The translations under genes and the position numbers were made by a program. Below, in pieces: positions 1 to 12,059 of a stretch of DNA of 27,500 bases (positions within the stretch are counted from its first letter, which is position 1; every line of letters starts with the position of its first letter). The notes beneath the pieces were generated by a model. That model was not told the DNA's origin. It searched no databases and worked only from the letters and a program-made list of their open reading frames with translations. The DNA comes from Glandiceps talaboti (lineage: Eukaryota; Hemichordata; Enteropneusta; Spengelidae): NCBI RefSeq assembly GCF_964340395.1, contig NC_135559.1, positions 8,793,759 to 8,821,258 on the forward strand, given 5' to 3'.

Positions 1-540
1 TTTTTGAAAGATTAGATTAGTAATTACTGAACAAGGCCTATACTTCCGTAAAATGCTCACTCTATAATGACAAGAAAAATGAGTGTTGAACTCTCAACCT
101 CCGGCAATTTACGGTAAAATTACAGGTGAGTAACCTATGTTGAGGTAAATAAACTTTTTGCTTTTGACGCCCTCTAATTGCTAGATATCAGGCAAAGGTC
201 AAGGTATGGTGTCATTGACCGAAGACATACTCACTGAACTTACAACTTACTTTTAGAACAAGGCTACGATTTCCATAACCAAGATGTTTTATATCTGCTG
301 TTACGATTATCAATATCAATGACTTGAAGTAACCTTTGGGGAGATTTATTATTGAGTAATCGAGACGTCTCCTTTTTCACACATTTACACGCGTCGAGAT
401 ATAAGTTACCTTTCAACATCAACTGCAATAAAGCATTTAATAACCCTCTGCCACCCCCTACCCTCCCCCAAAAGTGTCTTATTGAAGTATTGAGAAGTCG
501 ACATTACCATCATCAACAACGTCCCATATCTGGGTTCGAG
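1..540. other. AT-rich stretch with no recognised gene
   Basis: I see no coding exon with usable splice signals, no fold-back and no array here. The only open frames run into the GTAT repeat that follows and are explained by it. Confidence 0.6.
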
Positions 541-556
541 GATTTTTTTCATCTGT

Positions 557-572
557 TATGTACGTATGTATG

Positions 573-606
<34 letters not shown>

Positions 607-660
607 TGTATGTGTGTGTATGTGTGTGTGTGTGCGTGCGTGCGTGCGCGTGCGTATATA
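557..660. repeat. (GTAT)n/(GT)n microsatellite
   Basis: A tetranucleotide GTAT run grades into GT and then GTGC. Every open frame across it is low-complexity (Tyr-Val-Cys-Met on one strand, Thr-His-Ile on the other) and should not be read as protein. Confidence 0.95.
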
Positions 661-1688
661 TGGAGCAGAACATTGTAAAGCAATGTGATAGTGGGAGCTG
701 TCATTAAAAGTGTTCCTTTGTCCCAAACAATACTACTTATCAACAACATAGATACGTCAGGATCTACTAACATAAATTTACATAAATGTAACACTATGTT
801 CAGAAACAAAATATGATAGCTAATTAGATATTATTTCTCCAAATTAATTTTCGTTCAGCTGAGGAAATTAAGAATCACGTAAGTGGTCTTGTCATCACTG
901 ATTGAAAACAAGTAGCGATGGATATATACATGTTAGGTTTTTTCTGGCTGGATGAAGAAACATTTTCGTGAATAATATAATGCATTAATTTATGAATTGA
1001 TTAAGAAAACATTGGCGATTTTGAATTTCGATGCGCACTGTTATGGCGTAAATGACCATGGCATACATACAGCATTTCTGTTCGAACGCGTCCAACTTGG
1101 CTTGTCAATGGTAAAATTACATCCTGTTATTAGTGAACGTTAAAATTTATTATAACATTCTTCAAATTGTAAAATAAAACGACGTGTAGTTTTTGAGTGA
1201 ATTTATCATAAATATGCCACATTTCCCTTTCCTTTATTGGAGATCCCTATAACCTTGAAAAAAATATCATCACAACAGGATGTAATTTTGTTTCATTCAA
1301 ACTCTAAGAAGGTTGTATGTTTGCTGTTAGCGAGTTAATTGCATTGAGAAAGCGGTCTTTGACACTACTCGCTGGTTAATTCAACCATACTGTAGATTCT
1401 CGGTCGCTGCGTTAAATGTAAATATTTAGTCTGTCATTATTTGCTTTACAATTTATTAACTCCTTCGCCAATTTTCAAAATGAACTCTAAAAATCTAATT
1501 TAGCTTATCGATTTCTGTGCTATATTATGGCAAACCGACCACATTGTGATTTAGCATGAAATTATAGAATCATCGCAGTGCTGAGTTAGTTCTGCAAATT
1601 TCACGGGTTTTTCTACAAATTATGAATTCGCACCAAATGTAGCTTCATTTTAACATTTAGTAATAACAAAGAGTAATGTCAACTGATA
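661..1688. other. AT-rich stretch with no recognised gene
   Basis: Stop codons are frequent in all frames. I found no splice-bounded open segment, no hairpin and no repeat shared with the rest of the window. Confidence 0.55.
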
Positions 1689-1721
<33 letters not shown>

Positions 1722-1768
1722 TTGTCTGTCTGTCTGTCTGTCTGTCTGTATGTATGTATGTATGTATG

Positions 1769-1800
<32 letters not shown>

Positions 1801-1950
1801 AAAATTGTATGTGTGTATGTATGTATGTATGTATGTATGTATGTATGTACTTATGTATGTGCGTACGTGCGTGCATACTTACGTACGTACATACGTACGT
1901 ACGTACGCATGTATGTATGTATGTATGTATGTATGTATGTATGTATGTAT
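1689..1950. repeat. Compound (TCTG)n-(TATG)n-(TACG) microsatellite
   Basis: TCTG units switch to TATG units, are interrupted by a short A-run near 1800, resume as TATG, pass through a TACG/TGCG stretch near 1862-1910 and return to TATG. The right end abuts a (TAA)n run that looks like the tail of an inserted retroelement. Open frames here are repeat translation only. Confidence 0.95.
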
Positions 1951-2356
1951 AATAATAATAATAAAATATATTTATTCAGGGTAGCTCAAGTAAGTATTAC
2001 AGTACAAAAGTAAGTGAAACACTTCTTTCCGTTGAGGCCCTCACACTGGACAAAAAAAAATCATACACACATGCTCAGACAGAACGAAAGCAAAACACTG
2101 CACAATAAATTAATGTGAGAAAAAAAAATACTCGATGAGCGAATTGTGAACTAACACACAACAGCAGTGACAAAAAATTCTCAAACGGCTGCAATGAATA
2201 CAAAGTTACATGACTGAACAAGGGGACAGAAACAGCTGAAACTAAGACAATTGGTGATAACTCTTCTTGTACCTGGCTGAAAAACCAGGTGACGTTTTAG
2301 CACCTGGCTACTTGGGCTGAGCGTCCAAGTAGTGGGTTTTGTATAGCCTGTATATA
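1951..2356 (-). mobile_element. Probable retroelement 3' end inserted in a GTAT array
   Basis: Read on the minus strand, the segment ends with CTGAATAAATATATTTT followed by (ATT)n, the layout of a LINE or SINE 3' end with an AATAAA-like signal and a short tandem tail. GTAT-family repeat lies on both sides (to 1950, and again from 2357), as expected if it inserted into a pre-existing microsatellite. Near the far end (2270-2332) two short perfect stem-loops sit side by side. No reverse-transcriptase motif could be read in it, so family and autonomy are unknown. Confidence 0.45.
2270..2332. repeat. Pair of adjacent stem-loops
   Basis: The first stem pairs ACCTGG with CCAGGT around an A-rich loop. 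The second pairs CTACTTGG with CCAAGTAG around a 9-base loop. The word CACCTGGCTACTTGG links them. They fall inside the putative retroelement tail and could be part of its 3' RNA structure. Confidence 0.4.
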
Positions 2357-2425
2357 GTATGTATGTATGTATGTATGTATGTATGTATGTATGTATGTGT
2401 CTGCGTGAGTGTCTGTGTGTATGAA
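2357..2425. repeat. (GTAT)n then GT-rich microsatellite
   Basis: About ten GTAT units, then a degenerate GT-rich stretch. It is probably the right half of the array interrupted by the element at 1951-2356. Confidence 0.85.
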
Positions 2426-3110
2426 ATTATACGTATGATAGACAATAAAAGTGGTACAATCTGAGTTTATAAGTTTATTGCTAAAGTGAAAATATTTCCT
2501 TTAAGCCTAGATTAAACTAAAGTATCCTAGTACAATGGTAATATCAATGCATGCCCTCTGTGTTCTGACATTTTCAAACAGTTGATTGCATAGTAGGGAT
2601 TCCTCAGCATGTTTTGTACTTTAAGTATAAGTGTATAGTGATGTAATCAGGAATTCAACCATCGACTGACTGTACGCTGTAGTACAGAGATTTCTCAGAA
2701 ATGAGCTATACGTCATGTCTTTTTCTTGGAATGGTTTCACTCATTTCCGGCGGAAATACTTGACGTGATAATATACTAACCAGGGCAAGCAATCACTTAG
2801 CTAATCATTTTGAAGGCGCATCAAACGATTGCGATTGCGATTTCTTCGTGATGTTTGATTTTATCGTAAAATCTGCCTCGGGGAACAATTTTCCTAAAAA
2901 TCGCAATTTTCAAATTCTCAACAACAAAAAATAAAATCTTTCATTTTTTGCTGTTACTTTGTTCCAGTAAATCTAAACCTTACATTACCAGTCAAGTTCA
3001 AGAATTAAATTCAGACAACACTGTACTTTTGTTAAATTAGCGGTCAGAACAATATCAAAATTTCAAATTCCAATATGGCTGCCAAATACTCTCTATGGGA
3101 ACAGAAATAA
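2426..3110. other. AT-rich stretch with no recognised gene
   Basis: No exon-like segment, array or fold-back was found. The phrase ATATGGCTGCCAAAT near 3073 resembles ATATGGCCGCCAAAT at 21019, which may be chance or a shared repeat or YY1-like word. Confidence 0.5.
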
Positions 3111-3117
3111 AAGATTA

Positions 3118-3380
3118 TGGATTTCTTTGAAAACAAGATGATGAACCCCGAAATGTCGTTATCATCAAAGGGAATACGAACAAGCTTTCATATCACATGG
3201 AAAAATCAGTTAGATATGGAAAATATGGAAAAACGTAAAACGGAGATCACCTCCATCTTTACATCTGTATGGTTTACAGATTCAGAGGCAGCAAAAGTCA
3301 AGAGACTTGGATTTCATCTCTTTGGTGACTATTTTCTCTTCTTGTCAGTTTACCAACATTTACTTAATCCAGTGAAATAG
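3118..3380 (+). CDS. Doubtful single-exon ORF, unknown product
   Basis: An ATG-initiated frame of 87 residues that is not low-complexity: it mixes charged residues, aromatics and a hydrophobic C-terminal third (YFLFLSVYQHLL). The stop is followed within about 10 bases by AATAAA and soon by a second one, so a short transcript could end there. Against it: no recognised domain, no upstream promoter signal, a small competing frame just upstream, and a length that chance allows in AT-rich DNA of this size. It could also be a fragment of an unrecognised mobile element. Confidence 0.2.
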
Positions 3381-3845
3381 ACCACAATAAAAAGCAAATA
3401 AAAGTAACAATTATATGCCAAAAGAACAAGTCTTCGGTGATGACACCACTCCATTAACATTTCTGGCTAACAAATGAGTTTGACCCAGGAAAGGCTAATT
3501 TCTGTGTATATAACGGATCCGGATTAATTATATTAAGTATTAAATCGACCACGCCCTTTCTTTGTTTTGTAATATGTGCACGTGTTTTTGCAGACTGTAA
3601 TCCAGCCGTCTATAAATAGAATTTCATTCTAATTTTAAGAAAAATCATGTAAATGCCTGGTTACGTTGTGTGTTTTAAAGCGGCATGGTCGCCAAGGTCG
3701 CGGTTATGTAGAGGTTTTTACGAGCTATACCACATCCTATTCTCATTGACAAAAAGTACCTCAATAAAAGTACAAAGGGCCATGCTCATGAAATTACTAA
3801 GAAGCTAACATTAAGCTTTTTGCAACTGTAGATAGCTGGTATTAT
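3381..3845. other. Intergenic stretch with no recognised gene
   Basis: Apart from the two AATAAA words right after the preceding ORF, I see nothing supportable here. Confidence 0.5.
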
Positions 3846-3905
3846 GTATTTGAATTTGAATTTATTGAATGGCCAACAAACAAGCAAAATGCAAGTACAT
3901 GTGAT
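3846..3905 (-). mobile_element. LINE-like 3' tail
   Basis: On the minus strand the sequence reads GGCCATTCAATAAATTC and then repeated TTCAAA-type units. That matches a retroelement 3' end with a polyadenylation-like word and short tandem tail. A similar GAATTT-rich tail occurs at 9182-9215 right after a recognisable LINE C-terminus. No protein motif could be read upstream, so the 5' extent is unknown. Confidence 0.35.
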
Positions 3906-4585
3906 AATTTAAAAAATAATGTTCGCATGCTCTAACCTCCAAGGTAATTGTTTGAAATCTTTCTCTATACATCTCTCAGGAATATAATTCCAACACCATG
4001 GTACTGACAGGGGACATCTATTCATTTATGACTGTTGGGTGTTCATGAGCTTCTCACAAGTGTTGCTTAGCAACCAAACCACACGCTGAACGTCACATTT
4101 CTAGAATCATCACTTGATAAAACTTTTAACTTGTCCTCCTGCCACAAGCGTCTGTCTAGGTATAGACAAAGTGTAATATATACATTGTAAAATTATATCT
4201 ACAAGTCTTCTGTAGACCACTTCAGATACATTTACAATCTCCCGCTAATGGCACAAATGACGTGACAAACAATGTAGTTCAGCAAATGTCCACAAGCTTG
4301 TCTTCATTTATGACAAAATTGTCACTAGCTCAACATTTTCACCATCAATTCGAACCCGAGACACCATTTGCCCTTTTGATCTAGCAACTTTTATTTGAAT
4401 TCTGATTTTCCAGTAATGTGTCACCCTTGATACGACCCCTTCACCTTATTCTACCTACAGGTATGCTACGCACATTCACAGTGAGTATATGGGTGAGAGG
4501 GTAGGAGATAAATTGTAAATATGCTACAGGATAACATAGTTACATGAACTATCTTGGAATGAACTCAGGGCATTGCCATTGAAGT
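3906..4585. other. Intergenic stretch with no recognised gene
   Basis: No splice-bounded open segment or structured repeat was found. It may contain the decayed body of the element whose tail is at 3846-3905, but no motif supports that. Confidence 0.45.
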
Positions 4586-4854
4586 TCAAATTGCTGAGTG
4601 AATTTTACAATAGTTTTCATGAAACATTCGAAGTCGCGAGATAAACAGAAAATATCTATTATTAAAACCGTGTACAGTTTCTATTGGTTTCTGAGTCGTT
4701 GTATCAAACAGCCAGTGAACACAAACATCATGAAACGACAGGTGAGGCCAAACGGTGGATTTGTGTTTTTCATTAATTTTATGTTGTTTGAGACAAAAAA
4801 ATTGATGTTTTAATAGAATCGCCCTCAAAATATTGTGGGGAGGGTATTTAGCTG

Positions 4855-5100
4855 TTCGCCCCCCCCCCCCCCATCCTTCCCACTGGTTTTCAACTTGCCC
4901 GCCAACCCACTGTCTACCCAAAATTGTGAATGATTTATCCACTCCCCACCAGGTTAAAGCGCTTGTGCTATCCACTTTACCAACAATTTTGAAGTACACA
5001 AATGTGCACCCCCCCCAACAATTCCATGTTTTCCCCCCTCCCATTGCATCAAAATCAGGACTTTCCCTCCGCAATTTTTCCACCCCTCCCATTACCAGTC
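4855..5100. repeat. C-rich stretch with a poly-C run
   Basis: A run of 14 C at 4859-4872 is followed by scattered CCC/CCCC blocks to about 5095. This composition keeps both strands open for over 100 codons (Pro-rich on plus, Gly/Trp-rich on minus), which explains the long ORFs without requiring a gene. Similar G-rich prose occurs at 10680-10820. Confidence 0.6.
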
Positions 5101-5177
5101 GAAGAAAAATGGCGCGCTCACTTAAAAATTGCATAAGCACAGGTTTTTGCACGAACAGCTTCGTTGACTGCACCTGA

Positions 5178-7015
<1,838 letters not shown>

Positions 7016-7019
7016 TTCG

Positions 7020-7412
7020 CACTGAAAGTTCTTCAAAGGAAAAGTCCAGTCACAGTTATTTCTACCATTAATACACTCGTATTGATTACTGCTACCGACT
7101 TAAATGATGATTTGGGGTGATAATAGAGCTCCTCGGTACCTAACTCAGAAATCATGTAAAGAAGCTCTGCTGCACGTGGCATGTTTTCAACCATTTTTGG
7201 GATTTCCTGCAATTGTTATGATGGGGCAACATCTGATGACGTCATAGCTACCTTAAAACTCTTAAAGTTTTATCTTCACACTCTCTGACAGTTGAGTGCG
7301 TTGCCAAGGTGATATCTATCTAATCACCCCAAATCATATTAAAGTTGATAGCAGTAATCAATACAATTGTGCTAATGGCAGTAATAAGTCTGACTGGACG
7401 TTCCCTTCAGTG
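7020..7412. mobile_element. Fold-back (MITE-like) element with ~105-bp inverted arms
   Basis: The left arm (about 7020-7125) and right arm (about 7310-7412) are inverted copies. Shared words include GTATTGATTACTGCTA, GATTTGGGGTGAT and AGTCCAGTCA, with substitutions and small indels elsewhere. The central spacer is about 185 bases and encodes nothing I recognise. This architecture fits a non-autonomous DNA element or a fold-back duplication. No target-site duplication could be fixed by eye. Confidence 0.65.
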
Positions 7413-9175
7413 TTTGATATAGATACAATGAGAAGGTGTGTAATAAGCTATGTTGATCCTATTTTCTATTCAGAGTAACCATTGCCTAATAAAATAAAAT
7501 TGAAGTGAAAATGATTAAGATGAAGATCACTCGCAACCACTTGGAATTTGTCAAGTGACATATATCCCCCATGGGAACATTTCTTAACTGCAAATCGTGT
7601 TTTGAAGGAAAACACCATACGAGTATCACTTTAAAAAATCTGTTCTGTTTAATCTAAAGTCACGATTTGCATGATTGAAGCGAAAGTGACGTTTCGCTGA
7701 AAACGAGGCTCTTGATTTTCGTGGTCTGCTCATTATATTTTACGCCCAATACAATTTGTAGCTTCCTCTTTCGCCTGTGAACGCTTCGGGATAATTGTTA
7801 AGAGACTATATGATATTATATTACCCCAAGTCCTGTTTATATTACAGAGGAAACATGGCAAATCCTCTATTTTGTTGATCATAGATTGAAAACACGGTGA
7901 ATTGTCTGCTGGTATATTTTTGTTTAGTGTTGATAACAATCATTTTGACTTAATAATGGTAATTTTTTTTACAATTTATCGATGACACTTTTTGATACCT
8001 AAATAGTTTTATTTTTTACAAACCCATTAAATGCAATGGAGCCTTTGTTTATTCTTCAAAGGCATACGCCGCCATTCAAGACGAGCCACTATGATGCCAT
8101 CCCTTTAAATTAAAAGTAATATAATTCGTTCACTCTGTCGTTTAATCACACCTTACCGTGGGACTTGGGGTCAAAAGGTCAAAGCGAGGTAGCTACCCTA
8201 CAATGTCATTTAACATGTAATCTAGATAAAATCGGTTGGGCTTGGATGATTATCGTCATGGTGTGTATCATTCAGTAGAGTTGCCATGGAAACCGGGACA
8301 AGATTGTTGAATGTATAGGTAATCGTCCAATGTGATAATAGTGAGAGATTGCCCAGATATTCGCTTCTCCTACTTAACAAAAATGTCAGTATCTTTTGTT
8401 TCAAGTAATTCTTTGCAAGCACTATAACAGCAAAACTATCGTCCTCTTTCAAGATGTTTAAGATAACTCTTTGATTAAAACAGATGTACCAACCAACTGT
8501 TTATTATTCCAAACGTTCGAATGTATGATGACGTAGTCTCGTCATTATGAGCTGCCCAGGAAAGGGGAAAAATCAGAACGCTTGACGAAGCTTCGAGTGT
8601 AATGATGGTTGAAAAAAATTAAGAGTAAACGGAAACTGATACATATAAAAAAATATATATATTCTCTGGGAGAAAAACTATTCGCTTCATGAAAAGTCGA
8701 CTGATTCAAAAGCAAAGCCACCTTTCTGTATTTTAATCGAAAACAAGTCCCTGGGAATTTTCAAGGGACTGCGGTCAAATCGGGTCATCTGAGATGAAAC
8801 ATCGAATACAGGATACAACGTTTAGTTATATCAGAATGTATATGCTAACGCTGTTTAGATGTTCACTTCAGTTGACGTATACTTTCTGTGTACTTGTATT
8901 CATTATATCAGAATCTGTACTTGAACTTTGTAATAGTTTCTATTTGGCCGGTGTCACTAGGTTTGCTGGTAATGACTAAATGGTCTAGATAATTAAGTGA
9001 GCGATTGCTGTATGGTTATATGTGAGGTAAGCTTAAGATTCGTGTAAACAAATACGTCAAGTCTTTGTAAAACTGAAGGGTGGGAGTACTAGGGGTAACT
9101 GGCAGCGCATCTCTTGATTCACATCTTCAGATTATCATGCCTCTCCTCGGATGGGTCGGTGTGTGGGTCGGAGGG
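7413..9175. other. Long stretch with no recognised gene
   Basis: Small open frames exist on both strands but none is exon-like. I see no arrays and no strong hairpins. It may hold old repeats too decayed to read. Confidence 0.45.
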
Positions 9176-9181
9176 GGCATC

Positions 9182-9398
9182 TTGAATTTGAATTGAATTT
9201 AAATTTGAATTAATGGGTAAGAAAAAGCTATGCTTGATAAACCCCATGTCTATTACTCAGGTAACTGTCCAAGTTCGATTTAAATAAGTTGGTGGTTGAG
9301 GATGTCACAACATTGTCCGGTAAATTGTTCCATTGAGTGACAACGCGTTGACTGAAGAAGTTCTGTCTCTGATCTTGTTTTATCCTGCAATTGTGTTC
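9182..9398 (-). pseudogene. LINE relic, C-terminus of a non-LTR retrotransposon ORF
   Basis: On the minus strand the frame ending at the TAG at 9230-9228 contains FFSQRVVTQWNNLP followed by DNVV and a Phe-Lys-x-x-Leu-Asp run. This matches the well-known C-terminal signature of many animal CR1/L2-like LINE ORF2 proteins (FFSxRVVxxWNxLPxxVV...FKxxLD). A stop codon cuts the frame just upstream of 9395, so only the last 55 or so codons survive. It ends with a short 3' sequence and a TTCAAA-type tandem tail (9182-9215), typical of LINE integration. It is a dead 5'-truncated copy. The clade is inferred from the motif only. Confidence 0.75.
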
Positions 9399-9606
9399 TC
9401 ATATTAATGCTTCAATGTATGCATGTCGTTCATTATTACGAGTAAATGACAGATAAATACTATATGATCATCTCTTTATTTACATCCTTAGATCACTACG
9501 ATTCTGCCAGCATGAGGAGGGAAACCTTGGAAATGTGGCGGGGGAGAGAGAGAAAGAAAAATAACAGCATTTGATCAACGCCAAATACACATTCTAGGGG
9601 TGTTTC

Positions 9607-9640
9607 TAGCACAGACAGTGGAACACTGTCTATGATTCTA
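9607..9640. repeat. Small perfect hairpin
   Basis: AGACAGTG and CACTGTCT pair across a GAA loop (9613-9631). Flanking TCTAG words partly extend the symmetry. The role is unknown. Confidence 0.4.
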
Positions 9641-9812
9641 GATATAAAAAAACACGACATTGCTCAGACACACACAGACGACCGCTGTTCTGCATTGTTT
9701 AATTCCCGCAACGAGCTATTACTTCAACTCCTTTATGTCGTCATCTTTCTTGGCGGGAAGAAAAGACTGACTGAGTAATGTTCATATCACACTAAAGATC
9801 CCTTAAAGAACC

Positions 9813-10046
9813 ATGAGCTACTGTACCGCCTTTGGGGCTCCTCTCACTGTGGTATGTTCGAGCTGTAAATGTCGTCAACTTTCTTCTCGGTACGATGGGG
9901 GAAAAAGAATTGACTGGTCAATTATCGATGTAGCAGCCAGCATGACTTTGCCAGAGGGTAGGGTTGACGTTTGTGTGTCAGATTTAAAACAGACCCTAGA
10001 GTTCACTTCAGGACTTACGCCTCTCGCAAACTGCAACATCACTATA
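9813..10046 (+). CDS. Candidate first coding exon, unknown protein
   Basis: The ATG has A at -3 (AACCATGA) and opens 78 codons, visibly richer in G+C and in balanced codon choice than the AT-rich surroundings. The frame ends at a perfect GTAAGT donor (10047-10052) in phase 0; reading through reaches a stop two codons later, as expected for an exon-intron boundary. The peptide has a Cys cluster near the start (VVCSSCKCRQLSS) and a hydrophilic, weakly amphipathic remainder. I recognise no domain. A possible next exon is the in-phase segment at 10201-10260 after ACAG, ending in a stop, but its acceptor has a poor polypyrimidine tract. It could be chance. Confidence 0.35.
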
Positions 10047-10052
10047 GTAAGT

Positions 10053-10630
10053 TAGGTGCCGTTTATCGTCCAACAGGAAACCATTTCAGATTGTTATCGC
10101 TGTGGGGCAGATATCATTTTTGAAGTACATGTAATAATCCCCTGAAACCTTCCCAAACACAATCCATGTTAACTACCTCTATGCATTAAATCTGCGACAG
10201 GAGCATATTTCGAAACTTGTGAAAGATATAATGACTAAATCTCGATATTGCACACCCTGAAGTATTTCGAATCACGAGTTAGTAAACGTATTTATGTAAC
10301 TGTACAGAGAAAACGGTACAATAAACCCAATCAAATTAAAATTGTTTTGGAGTGTGGACTAGAAAAAAAATGTGAAACATGTGAACATGTCATCATAGAA
10401 TTATTCATTCGTCCCATCCACTATTATCTTCTGGGGAATTGCGCTGAAATTTAACTCAGACAAGACAGAATTTCTGTCGTCATGATCACGTGATTAGCTT
10501 TCCTTTCCCAAATCAACATGGCTTTGCTGTTGCAAAAGCTCTGTTAAAAAGCCTCCAGTTTGTCATATTGTATCACTGCAGAAAGCCAGCTTTCCGCCAA
10601 CGAATAGAGACATAAACAAAAATTATCTTT
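10053..10630 (+). other. Downstream of candidate exon; possible weak second exon
   Basis: An in-phase run begins after the ACAG at 10200 (EHISKLVKDIMTKSRY) and reaches a stop at about 10260. A different frame at 10248-10454 has a CETCEH cluster but no clear acceptor. Neither is supported strongly enough to be called coding. Confidence 0.2.
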
Positions 10631-10645
10631 TTCAATGTAGATTCC

Positions 10646-10835
10646 ATATGGGAGCCTTCAGTAATAGATACAAGGGAAGGGCCGGGGAATTAGAGGGGTC
10701 AACTTTTACAAATCGGTTCTCGGGGAGGGCCATATTTTGTAGAAAATTGGATATGGGGAGGGTCACATTTTACTTTGACTCATTATATTCATGTCTGATT
10801 TTGCATGGGGGGGATTTGGCATCCCACTGCTGCCA
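10646..10835. repeat. G-rich dispersed repeat copy
   Basis: It begins with GGGAGCCTTCAGTAAT, which recurs exactly at 22826. Blocks of GGGGAGGG and GTCACATTTTA follow; the second copy carries the complementary theme AAAATGTGACCCTCCCC at 22853. This suggests a dispersed repeat whose bounds I cannot fix. The 65-codon open frame across it is Gly/Arg-rich and probably meaningless. Confidence 0.4.
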
Positions 10836-10849
10836 CATAGGCTAGGCTT

Positions 10850-11845
10850 AATTAAGGTTACTGTTAGGTACCGTAATATTAGACCATGTCAATCAAATCG
10901 CTGACGACAACCACGTACAGGTGTGATGTGAAGAAAGCAGTCACAGTGGACATGCCTATTAAAGTTTGAATGAGTTTGAATAAATAATGAATGTGATTCA
11001 AATTCCAATTTCAAATTGGTGTTTCATGACAGTTGCACGAAATGTATGTGATGTGAAATCATGAAACGATTCTCCAGTTCTCGAAGTTTGAGAAAGTGCT
11101 GTGATGTGCATGGAAACGTATCTTGTCATCGCTTGAAGCAGTGACAAGTATCACATAACACACAGTTCTATATTTTCTTTGGATAAATAATGCCTACGTC
11201 ACACTGTATAGAAAAGCATCTCAGTTACCGACAATTTTTCATTGTTTACACACTGTACTAAGGCCTAACCAAAAAAATTGTGTCGTTCCGATTACACTCA
11301 ATTTTAGAATAGGTGAGGTAGGTAGATGTTTTATTTTATTTTTTGTATATATATATTTTTTCATATGTGTCTTATTCATGTAGTTATGTTTCCGTTGTTT
11401 TCTATATGGTCTCTGTGTTATTGGTTTCTGGGAATCAAATGTACAGCTATTACAGATTGGAAGAACAGTTTTATATTGTCTTTTTCAATAAATGATGTCA
11501 GTTTCTGCATCCACTATTTCTTGAGAGACATCACAATTTTCGCGATTTTATCAATTTTTTCTCGAACATGTACAAAAAAGTTCAGGGTCAGCGTGAAAAA
11601 TTAGGTGGGATCGGGTAACCGGAAACAAACAATTTTTTTTAGGCCTTACGATGTACTCTAAACAAGACAAGACAGACTGATTCTGTTGATTATATAGAAC
11701 CTGTATCGGCGATAAGTTTATTTTGAACATGAGTGATTTACGTCTAGAGCTTAGGGGTCGTCAAATCATACAACACATCTCACGTCATGAATAAATTGTA
11801 TCGACGCATAGCAAAGATTCAGTTTTCTCTTTGTCGTCATTGTTT
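10850..11845. other. AT-rich stretch with no recognised gene
   Basis: A hydrophobic Phe/Ile/Ser-rich open frame near 11326-11604 reflects T-richness. No exon or structured repeat is supported. Confidence 0.5.
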
Positions 11846-11854
11846 TATACTGTA

Positions 11855-12053
11855 CTGAGCTACATTACACTACTCTAACACTACATCACACTGTGTTGTA
11901 CTGCACTACACTACACTTCACTACACTACCCTACACTGCAATATACTGCACTATACACAACACTTCACCTACACTACCATACACTACGTACAATATATTG
12001 CTCTACACTACACTACACTACACTACACTACACTACACTACACTACACTACAC
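11855..12053. repeat. (ACACT)n pentanucleotide array
   Basis: Degenerate ACACT/TACACT units from about 11855 become a perfect array at 12004-12053. The degenerate left part suggests an older array with a recently homogenised right end. Confidence 0.9.
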
Positions 12054-12059
12054 TTTTTG

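Noticed and set aside
1676-2013. ORFs of 65-102 codons in microsatellites (also near 5600, 17650, 21110, 24622 and 25456)
   Set aside because: They are translations of tandem di- and tetranucleotide repeats.
4340-4375. GGTTCGAA-like T-loop words (also near 534, 6600 and 15156), as possible tRNA genes
   Set aside because: No acceptor stem, D-arm or anticodon arm could be folded around any of them.
4586-5173. 195-codon minus-strand ORF, the longest in the window
   Set aside because: Its Gly/Trp-rich half is simply the translation of a C-rich tract, the opposite strand is open too, and no domain or splice/promoter signal supports it.
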